A stretch of DNA of 36,238 nucleotides from Pseudomonadota bacterium (GTDB lineage Bacteria; Pseudomonadota; Gammaproteobacteria; Steroidobacterales; Steroidobacteraceae): the NCBI GenBank assembly GCA_025355245.1, contig JANXZZ010000013.1, positions 1-36,238 of the forward strand. The letters are read 5' to 3'. The notes under the pieces are model-generated. The model saw only the letters and a list, made by a program, of their open reading frames with translations. It did no database searches and had not been told where the DNA came from. The first letter of the stretch is position 1. Every line of letters starts with the position of its first letter. Of this stretch, positions 30,952 to 36,238 are shown in pieces. Position numbers and translations under genes: made by a program.

Positions 30952-30981
30952 TCCCATGGCACTCGAGACGGGGAACAACAC

Positions 30982-31563
30982 GTGAAACTCCAAGAGAACG
31001 GCGACGCCTCCCAGTTGAGCGACATTCCGACGCTGCGCAAGCGCGCCCGGCAGCACATCGAGGACGGTGCCGTCACCTCGAGCTACGCGGCGGACCGCGG
31101 CACGGTGCTTCGGCTGCTGAACGAAGCTCTGGCGACGGAGATCGTCTGCACGCTGCGCTACCGGCGCCATTATTTCATGGCGGACGGCCTGCAGGCCGAA
31201 GCCGTCAAGAAGGAGTTCCTCGAGCACGCCGAGGAAGAGCAGGCGCATGCCGATCTCATCGCCGCCCGCATCGTGCAGCTCGACGGCGAGCCGAACTTCG
31301 ACCCGCGCGGGCTCGCCGAGCGCAGTCACGCCGAGTACGTGCCCGGTGATTCGCTGCAGGCGATGATCCGCGAGGACCTGGTGGCCGAACGCATCGCGAT
31401 CGACTCCTATAAAGAGATGATCGCGTACATCGGCCCCCGCGACCCGACGACCAAGCGGATGCTCGAAGAGATTCTGGCGAAGGAAGAGGAACACGCGGAA
31501 GACCTGTCCGGCATGCTCCACGACGTCGCTCCCGCGCTGCGCGCGGGTCGCGCGACCGGCTGA
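30982..31563 (+). CDS. Ferritin-like (bacterioferritin-type) di-iron protein
   Basis: 193 residues from a GTG start. A four-helix ferritin-like bundle with the expected di-iron ligands: Glu in LNEALATEIVCTLRYRRHYF, ExxH in FLEHAEEEQAHADLIAARIV, Glu in IREDLVAERIAIDSYKEMI, and ExxH in EILAKEEEHAEDLSG. About 25 extra residues precede the bundle. Expected to store or oxidise iron and limit Fenton chemistry in the cytoplasm. It ends the stress-type cluster and complements the superoxide dismutase upstream. Confidence 0.87.
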   Translation: MKLQENGDASQLSDIPTLRKRARQHIEDGAVTSSYAADRGTVLRLLNEALATEIVCTLRYRRHYFMADGLQAEAVKKEFLEHAEEEQAHADLIAARIVQLDGEPNFDPRGLAERSHAEYVPGDSLQAMIREDLVAERIAIDSYKEMIAYIGPRDPTTKRMLEEILAKEEEHAEDLSGMLHDVAPALRAGRATG

Positions 31564-31654
31564 GCGCCCAAGCCATGCGCAGCCGTTCCCCGCGGACCGA
31601 GGCTATCGGAGCCATGCCGGGCGCGCTCGAGGCCATGCGCCGCGCCCGTACTTT

Positions 31655-31672
31655 TGTAGGCACAGGCCCACA
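31655..31672. promoter_or_regulatory. 18-bp dyad upstream of the lipoprotein gene
   Basis: TGTAGGCACAGGCCCACA: TGTAGG and CCCACA are inverted with one mismatch from CCTACA, spaced by six. Same size as the dyads at 29493 and 35230. Lies in the 274-base gap (31564-31837) between the ferritin-like gene and the lipoprotein, which otherwise shows no gene. Confidence 0.4.
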
Positions 31673-31837
31673 CGGTCTCGGCACGGCAGCTGGCTGTCGG
31701 GCACAAGCTCTTTTCATATCGTCGAACCCGTACGGCGGCGCGGGTGCGCCGTTGACGGCGGCGGCAGAAGCAACCGGCGAACGCAATGGCCGGCAGAATC
31801 CACCAACGCGCATCCAACCAACTTCCAGGGCCATCCT

Positions 31838-32242
31838 ATGAATAACCGACTCCCGCTGCTCGTCGTGATCGTATCCGCCGCCTTCGCGCTCGGTGCCTGC
31901 GATCGGCCCAAGGGTGAGGGACAGGTCGAGAAGGACACTGCCGCCGCCCAGCAGGCCGCGACGGAACGCACCGCCAAGGCGGAGCAGGAAGCGGCAGAGA
32001 AAGCGGCCAGTGCCCGCACGGACGTTCGCGACGAGCAGCGGGACCTCGGCCACGTGAACGCGATCGAGGGCCAGAAGGTGGCGGACGCTAAAGCGGACGG
32101 CGCGCACAAGGTCGCCCTCGCGCGCTGCGAAGGCATGGCCGGCGCCGCGCAGAAGTCCTGCAAGGACCAGGCGGATGCCGACTACGACGTGGCGCAGGCG
32201 AAAGCCAAGGCGATGCGCGCGGCCACCGATCCCAAGCCCTGA
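31838..32242 (+). CDS. Lipoprotein with Ala/Glu/Lys-rich helical body
   Basis: 134 residues. Signal peptide PLLVVIVSAAFALGAC ends in the lipobox LGAC, so the mature protein is lipid-anchored at Cys21. The rest is highly charged and Ala-rich (AAQQAATERTAKAEQEAAEK; DQADADYDVAQAKAKAMRAA), predicted helical or coiled coil, with two later Cys (ARCEGMAGAAQKSC) that may form a disulfide. Similar small lipoproteins are common in this bacterial group without known function. Preceded by a 274-base gap carrying a regulator-like dyad. Confidence 0.82.
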   Translation: MNNRLPLLVVIVSAAFALGACDRPKGEGQVEKDTAAAQQAATERTAKAEQEAAEKAASARTDVRDEQRDLGHVNAIEGQKVADAKADGAHKVALARCEGMAGAAQKSCKDQADADYDVAQAKAKAMRAATDPKP

Positions 32243-32368
32243 ACGGTTTGGCGCCACTGGCGCCAGCAGACGCGTCACCATCCCCATGGTTGACACCCAC
32301 CCCGGTCACCTCACCGACGCGTCTGCATTTTCTTCGATCAACGCCGGCCGATCCGGTGTTGCGGCGGC

Positions 32369-32403
32369 CCCGGGCCTCCCGGGCCTCCCGGGCCTCCCGG
32401 GCC
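32369..32403. repeat. 9-bp tandem repeat, about four copies
   Basis: The unit CCCGGGCCT is repeated nearly four times. In one forward frame it would encode Gly-Leu-Pro triplets, collagen-like, but no supported gene covers it. CCCGGG palindromes inside each unit make the array prone to slippage. Confidence 0.7.
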
Positions 32404-32510
32404 CCGCCGCCGGCAAGACCCCCGTCTCCGGCCGAGCTCGCGACCGGCGCAGCGACGACACCTCCCGTGCACGGTCGGGCGACCGCGCTAGCGGATTCGT
32501 CGACGTAGAG

Positions 32511-32663
32511 ATGCTCCCGGTCGGAAAAGTTCTGCTCGCGGCGCTGGCGATCACGGCCGGAACCTGGTTCGCCGACCGGCTGAGCCGCGCCGCGCGAGCG
32601 GTCCGCGCGGCGGATCACAGGGACGTGTCGCGCTGGGAAGGCGAGGGCGGGACCTGCGCCTGA
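32511..32663 (+). CDS. Possible 50-residue single-helix membrane protein
   Basis: From the ATG at 32511: MLPVGKVLLAALAITAGTWF, then ADRLSRAARAVRAADHRDVS and a short acidic/Gly tail. One hydrophobic helix followed by a basic amphipathic stretch, plausible for a small membrane protein. The ribosome binding site is poor, and the frame continues upstream through the collagen-like repeat to ATG 32286 (125 residues), which is less protein-like. Low confidence. Confidence 0.35.
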   Translation: MLPVGKVLLAALAITAGTWFADRLSRAARAVRAADHRDVSRWEGEGGTCA

Positions 32664-33087
32664 CGTCGGCGGGGGCGACACCCGGTGGCTGCCCTCGATC
32701 CGCGCGGCGCGTCGCGCCGCGCTCCTGCTGCTGACGGGCAAGCGCTGCTAGCGGCCGCAACCCCCGTTTATCGCGCGACCGGGCCGGCGAGGCCCGCCCG
32801 CCGTCGCCGTCCGATCGATCCCGGTATAATGACCCTGCCGAGCATCAGCCCCCGTGCGGCCGGTGTGGCCTGGTTCTCGCTGCGGTTTCGTCCGGTTCGA
32901 AAGGGTGATACTTGGCGCGTCCCGCGCAGACTGATCGGCAGAGGCCAATCGCCAGCTCCCGACTCCCCGCTCGGGCCGGGCGCAATACACCGCGCCGTCG
33001 CCGGGCGACCCGTCTTTGCAGCGGCCGCTGCCGTGCCGCCGCATCGCAGGTTGACCGTACGGAGCCGACGCGGCCGGCAGCCCGCCG
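32664..33087. other. Upstream region of the CHASE3 kinase
   Basis: 424 bases with no convincing gene. A perfect TATAAT (32825-32830) within CCGGTATAATGACC stands out in GC-rich DNA and may be the -10 of a promoter for the kinase, about 260 bases upstream of its start; the -35 region is weak. A long untranslated leader would follow. Confidence 0.45.
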
Positions 33088-34452
33088 ATGATGGCGGTGA
33101 GTTTTCGCCGCGTCGTGCCGGTCGTCGTGCTGCTGGTGGCTCTACTCGGCCTGTTCGCGGCCGCGGAGTCCGGGCAGCAGCGACTCGCCGACGCGAGCCG
33201 GCGGGTCGAGACGGCGGCGCTGCGTCATCGCCTGCTGTCCGAAGTGCTGCAACTCTTGACACAGGCCGAGAGCGCGCAGCGTGGCTACGTGCTGCTGGGG
33301 ACTCGGAGCTACCTGGTACCGTACCAGGAGGCATTGCCCAAGTTCGGTCAGATCCTGCACCGCCTCGACGAGGTGTTCGTCACCGCGGATGCGGCCGAGC
33401 TCGCCAGCATCCACGAGGTCGAGCGGCTGAGCGCCGCGAAGTTCGCTGAAATGAACGAGACGCTCGAGCTCTATCGCGTGCGCGGGCAGAACGGCGCACT
33501 CGAGCTGATCCGCTCCGACATCGGCAAGCAGACGATGATCGACGTAACGACGCTCGTGCGGCGCATCCAGGCGCACGAGACTATCGAGATCGTCGAGGCG
33601 AGCCGCTCGTGGCGCGACGACCTGTGGGTGACGCGCTGGATCACCGCCGGCGGCCTGGTGCTTAACGTGTTCCTCGTCCTCCTGGTGCGGCGGCTGGTCC
33701 TCAAGGACCTCAAGAGCCGCGACCGCGAAGCCGAGGAACAATCCGAGCGACGCGCTGAACTCGAGCTGGTCGTGAAGAACCGGACCGAGGAGCTATCGAG
33801 TCTGTCGACGCACCTGCAGACGCTCGCCGAAGAAGAAAAGGCCGCGTTGTCCCGCGAGCTGCACGACGAGCTCGGCGGCCTGCTGGTCGCGGCGCGCATG
33901 GACGTGTCGTGGCTCGAGGCCAACGTGGCGGCGAGCGATGCGGAGATCCAGGCGCACTTTAAGCGCGTGCACGAGGCACTGCAGGCCGGCGTCGACGTGA
34001 AGCGCCGCGTCGTCGAGAACCTGCGGCCGACACTGCTCGACAACCTCGGCCTCTTTCCGGCCCTGCGCTGGCAGGTAGCGGACTCGTGCGGCCGCGCGGG
34101 GCTGCGCTGCGTCGAGCACTACCCGGCCAAGGAGCCGGCGCTGACGCCGGAGGCGTCGATCGCGGTGTTTCGTATCGTGCAGGAGGCGCTGACGAACATC
34201 CTCAAGCACGCGCATGCTAGCTGCGTGGAGGTGTCGGTGGAGCTGCAGACGCGCTGGCTGGTGGTGCGAATACGCGATGACGGCGGCGGGCTACCGGCCG
34301 AGCGCCTGCAGGCGATCGGTTCGCACGGCCTCGCGGCGATGCGCCATCGCGCGGTCGGTCTCGGCGGTGAGTGGCAGGTCGCGCGGCGTGCCGAGCGGGG
34401 CACCGAGATCGAGGCGCGGCTGCCGCTCGATCGAATCAGCAGCGCGTCCTAG
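33088..34452 (+). CDS. Sensor histidine kinase, CHASE3 plus HisKA_3
   Basis: 454 residues. TM1 (about 9-26), a CHASE3-type periplasmic helical domain (AESAQRGYVLLGTRSYLVPY is the family signature), TM2 (about 182-203, WITAGGLVLNVFLVLLV), a coiled linker, then HisKA_3 with His259 in LSRELHDELGGLLVAARMDV. The ATPase is intact: Asn370 in QEALTNILKHAHAS, IRDDGGGL and GLAAMRHRAVGLGG. NarX/DesK-class kinase that should phosphorylate a NarL/FixJ-type regulator, most likely the convergent one ending at 34481. It is a useful intact comparison for the degenerate kinase at 27766-28542. Confidence 0.92.
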   Translation: MMAVSFRRVVPVVVLLVALLGLFAAAESGQQRLADASRRVETAALRHRLLSEVLQLLTQAESAQRGYVLLGTRSYLVPYQEALPKFGQILHRLDEVFVTADAAELASIHEVERLSAAKFAEMNETLELYRVRGQNGALELIRSDIGKQTMIDVTTLVRRIQAHETIEIVEASRSWRDDLWVTRWITAGGLVLNVFLVLLVRRLVLKDLKSRDREAEEQSERRAELELVVKNRTEELSSLSTHLQTLAEEEKAALSRELHDELGGLLVAARMDVSWLEANVAASDAEIQAHFKRVHEALQAGVDVKRRVVENLRPTLLDNLGLFPALRWQVADSCGRAGLRCVEHYPAKEPALTPEASIAVFRIVQEALTNILKHAHASCVEVSVELQTRWLVVRIRDDGGGLPAERLQAIGSHGLAAMRHRAVGLGGEWQVARRAERGTEIEARLPLDRISSAS

Positions 34453-34480
34453 CGGGCGCGAGGATTACCGGGCCCGCGCG

Positions 34481-35113
34481 TTACTGGACGAGGCCGTTGC
34501 GCAGCGCGTAGGTCGTGAGATCCGCGTTGGTCTCGAGGTTCATCTTCTCGAGCACGCGCGCCCGGTAGGTGCTGACCGTCTTCACGCTGATGAAGAGCTC
34601 CGCGGCGATTTCCGAGACGCTGCGTCCGACCGCGAGCTTGCACAGGATCTGGAACTCGCGCTGCGAGAGCGAGGAGTGCAGCGGCTGGTCGGTCGGCTCA
34701 TCAAGCGCACTCACCAGCATGTCACTCAGCGTAGCGCTGACGAAGCGGCGCCCGGCAAGCACCGTATGCACCGCGCGCATGAATTCTTCCGGTGCCTGGT
34801 CCTTCGCGAGGTAGCCCGAGGCGCCTGCGCGCAGCACGTTGATCGCGTACTGCTTCTCGGAGAAGCCGCTCATCACGAGCACCCGCGTGTTCGGGTGGCC
34901 CGAGCGGATGTGACGGAGGATGTCGATGCCGCTGCGATCGGGCATGTTGATGTCGAGGATCACGAGGTCCCACTGGCCGTTGCGCAGCTGCGTGAGGGTC
35001 TCGGTTCCCGTCGAGGTCTCGGCGATCGTGCCGATCGAATGCTCCTGCTCGAGGTAGTGACGCAGCCCCGTGCGGATCATCGCGTGGTCGTCAGCAATGA
35101 GTACGCTTGCCAT
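34481..35113 (-). CDS. NarL/FixJ-family response regulator (LuxR-type HTH)
   Basis: 210 residues. Receiver: IADDH (Asp8, Asp9), Asp54 in LVILDINMPD, Ser in VMSGFS, Lys in YLAKDQ. The LuxR-type HTH is at about 147-205 (SLSQREFQILCKLAVGRSVS, then SVKTVSTYRARVLEKM). Very similar in layout to GacA/UvrY-type regulators. Tail-to-tail with the CHASE3 kinase, 28 bases apart; probable cognate pair. An 18-bp dyad close to the GacA-box form (TGTAAG-N6-CTTACA) lies 117 bases upstream of its start and may be its own operator. Confidence 0.92.
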   Translation of the reverse strand: MASVLIADDHAMIRTGLRHYLEQEHSIGTIAETSTGTETLTQLRNGQWDLVILDINMPDRSGIDILRHIRSGHPNTRVLVMSGFSEKQYAINVLRAGASGYLAKDQAPEEFMRAVHTVLAGRRFVSATLSDMLVSALDEPTDQPLHSSLSQREFQILCKLAVGRSVSEIAAELFISVKTVSTYRARVLEKMNLETNADLTTYALRNGLVQ

Positions 35114-35229
35114 TGTCCTCTCCCGACATCGCGGCTAGGCCGCAGTCTCGATCCCGCCCGACCTTTGGCGGTCGAGTTCACAATAGCGACTCTGTCTCGC
35201 GGCCAGCGTACGCGACTCGGCTGAACTTC

Positions 35230-35247
35230 TGTAGGGGACATCTTACA
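35230..35247. promoter_or_regulatory. 18-bp dyad upstream of the NarL/FixJ regulator
   Basis: TGTAGGGGACATCTTACA, one base from the GacA/UvrY-type TGTAAG-N6-CTTACA. A further CCTAC at 35252-35256 pairs with GTAGG at 35231-35235 as an alternative dyad. It lies in the 156-base gap upstream of the minus-strand regulator, suggesting autoregulation or control by a related protein. Confidence 0.5.
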
Positions 35248-35269
35248 AAGTCCTACGACCGGCGACGAT

Positions 35270-35569
35270 TCATGGCGAAGCCGTCGGGGCGCCAGGCGCG
35301 GAGCCCTCCGGGGTTGCCGGGCCAGCCTTGCGGGTGCTCGTCGCAGCGGCGGGCGCCGGTTCGACCGCCGGCGTCTCGACTTCCGGCGTCGCGTCCGTGC
35401 ACAGGAGGAAGGCGCCGAGCGGGTGGCGCGCGCGGCAGGCGAGCCAAGCGAGGCGCTCGAGTTGCCGCGACGCGGCCGGCCCCGGACGGTCCGCAGGGTC
35501 GGCGGCGACAGCGCACGCCGCGACCAGGACAGCGAGCGCCGCCGTCACCGCGCGAGCACGTCGAATCAT
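35270..35569 (-). CDS. Small exported protein of unknown function
   Basis: 99 residues from the ATG at 35569, with a strong ribosome binding site (GGAGGAGACGC). Signal peptide (AVTAALAVLVAACAVAA; the Cys may make it a lipoprotein, although the lipobox is not classic). The mature part has a short Cys-containing segment (LERLAWLACRARHPLGAFLL, CT) and a Pro/Ala/Thr-rich tail. No family recognised. It lies between the NarL-type regulator and the decayed outer membrane protein gene, all on the minus strand. Confidence 0.65.
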   Translation of the reverse strand: MIRRARAVTAALAVLVAACAVAADPADRPGPAASRQLERLAWLACRARHPLGAFLLCTDATPEVETPAVEPAPAAATSTRKAGPATPEGSAPGAPTASP

Positions 35570-35735
35570 TGCGTCTCCTCCGTCCGGCCGCCGCGGCGTC
35601 GGACACTCCGTGTTCGCCTGTCGTCGAATCGTGTCGAGCCCCACTCCGCTTCGCTCGGGTCGCGTGTCCGGGACTCGCAGCCGACCGTCACGCCGGCCGG
35701 CCGCGAGCCGCCGCAACCGGAACCGCGCCCGGGCA

Positions 35736-36238
35736 TCAGAAGCGCCACGCCGTGCTCGGCCAGAGTGCGTTCGAGTTGTCCGCATCCTGGATCCGCACCG
35801 CGTCGTACTCGGCGCTGACGTTCAGGTGATCGATGAACGTGACGCCGATGCCGCCGCCGTAGACGAAGCTGCTGCGCGAGTGCGTCGACTCGATGACCTG
35901 GGAACCGGTCGAAGGGACCGGCGGGCAAGGTACCGACGACGTACGGCGCGAAGCCACTCAGCCGCAGGCGATAGTTGCCGTCGGAGTCGGTGCCAGTGAA
36001 CGCGTCGCCGGGGCGGCCGAAGTTCACGTAGTCGCCCTCGAAGCTCAGGTACGGCGATGCGCGGTAGCCCGCCAACATGTTCCACGCCTAATCGCCCGAG
36101 TGGGCGATGCTGTTGACCGCGCTGCCGACGTCATCGAGGTTCTACATCCACAGGTCGAAATGACCCCAGCCGATACCGGCGTACGGCCCGGCCGGAGTCT
36201 GCTCGGCAAGCGCCGCGGGGGCATGGCCTGCGAGCGCG
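35736..36238 (-). pseudogene. Decayed outer membrane beta-barrel protein gene
   Basis: The reverse strand from the window edge encodes the end of a signal peptide (ALAGHAPAALA) and then a barrel-like protein: QTPAGPYAGIGWGHFDLWM, stop, NLDDVGSAVNSIAHSGD, stop, AWNMLAGYRASPYLSFEGDY, then a frameshift around 35895-35925, continuing as SSFVYGGGIGVTFIDHLNVS and ending AEYDAVRIQD...WRF. The pattern is that of OmpA-like/OMP_b-brl porins, with a C-terminal Phe as assembly signal. Two TAG codons (36144-36142 and 36090-36088) are in the same frame. The 5' end is outside the window. It looks non-functional unless these are sequence errors. Confidence 0.75.

Noticed and set aside
32829-33449. Forward frame starting at the TATAAT element before the CHASE3 kinase
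   Set aside because: Runs out of frame into the kinase gene, is Arg/Pro-rich, and its ATG overlaps the likely -10 sequence.
36088-36144. Amber (TAG) recoding in the outer membrane protein gene
   Set aside because: Other genes in the window end normally at TAG (for example SOD at 27218 and the MBL-fold hydrolase at 11341), and the same gene also carries a frameshift, so decay or sequence error is simpler.

Overview
The window is strongly GC-rich proteobacterial chromosomal DNA with densely packed genes on both strands and short intergenic gaps. The gene content (a CydP-CydA-CydB-CydX oxidase, DUF883/YqjE/YqjK-type stress proteins, a paired bactofilin locus, NarL/FixJ-type two-component systems and C-terminal-Phe outer membrane barrels) suits a free-living gammaproteobacterium near the Xanthomonadales/Steroidobacterales. 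That placement is inference; no rRNA or marker gene is present. I see no tRNA, rRNA, CRISPR array, insertion sequence, integrase or prophage.

Layout. 1-2.5 kb: minus-strand cluster of a DUF1330 protein, two adjacent PLP-dependent threonine/serine dehydratase-like enzymes and a lipoprotein cut by the window edge. 2.7-7.4 kb: two exported PF04185 phosphoesterases converging on a perfect hairpin, with a short alpha/beta-hydrolase remnant between them. The second, AcpA-like phosphatase is divergent from a di-heme peroxidase, and the shared gap carries 11-bp-spaced Pho-box-like repeats facing both ways. 7.4-11.3 kb: two bactofilins, an exported beta-propeller-like protein and an exported metallo-beta-lactamase-fold hydrolase. 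11.3-14.1 kb: a serine-hydrolase/beta-lactamase-family protein and a fumarylacetoacetate-hydrolase-family enzyme. 14.3-17.4 kb: the cytochrome bd operon cydP-cydA-cydB-cydX. 17.5-19.0 kb: an exported RidA-family protein converging on metF. 19.4-25.0 kb: an SPFH (flotillin/prohibitin-like) gene overlapping an exported protein of unknown function, divergent from an overlapping OmpR-type regulator/histidine kinase pair. 25.1-27.2 kb: a four-helix membrane protein, an ABM-domain monooxygenase with a small coupled ORF, and an Fe/Mn superoxide dismutase with an unusual N-terminal extension.

27.3-29.4 kb: two receiver-only response regulators flank a NarX/DesK-type kinase that keeps its phospho-acceptor His but has lost the ATP-binding Asn. 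29.6-31.6 kb: a stress-type cluster (DUF1328, DUF883, YqjE-like, YqjK-like, ferritin-like), then a lipoprotein. 33.1-35.1 kb: an intact CHASE3 histidine kinase converging on a NarL/FixJ regulator. 35.3-36.2 kb: a small exported protein and a decayed outer membrane barrel gene (two in-frame TAG codons plus a frameshift).

Working together: much of the window concerns the envelope, oxidative stress and signalling. The most testable ideas are (i) a PhoB-controlled divergent phosphatase/peroxidase pair, (ii) a degenerate kinase serving two lone receivers, and (iii) a shared 18-bp dyad (TGTAG-N8-CTACA type) upstream of the stress cluster, the lipoprotein and the NarL-type regulator, which may mark a small local regulon.
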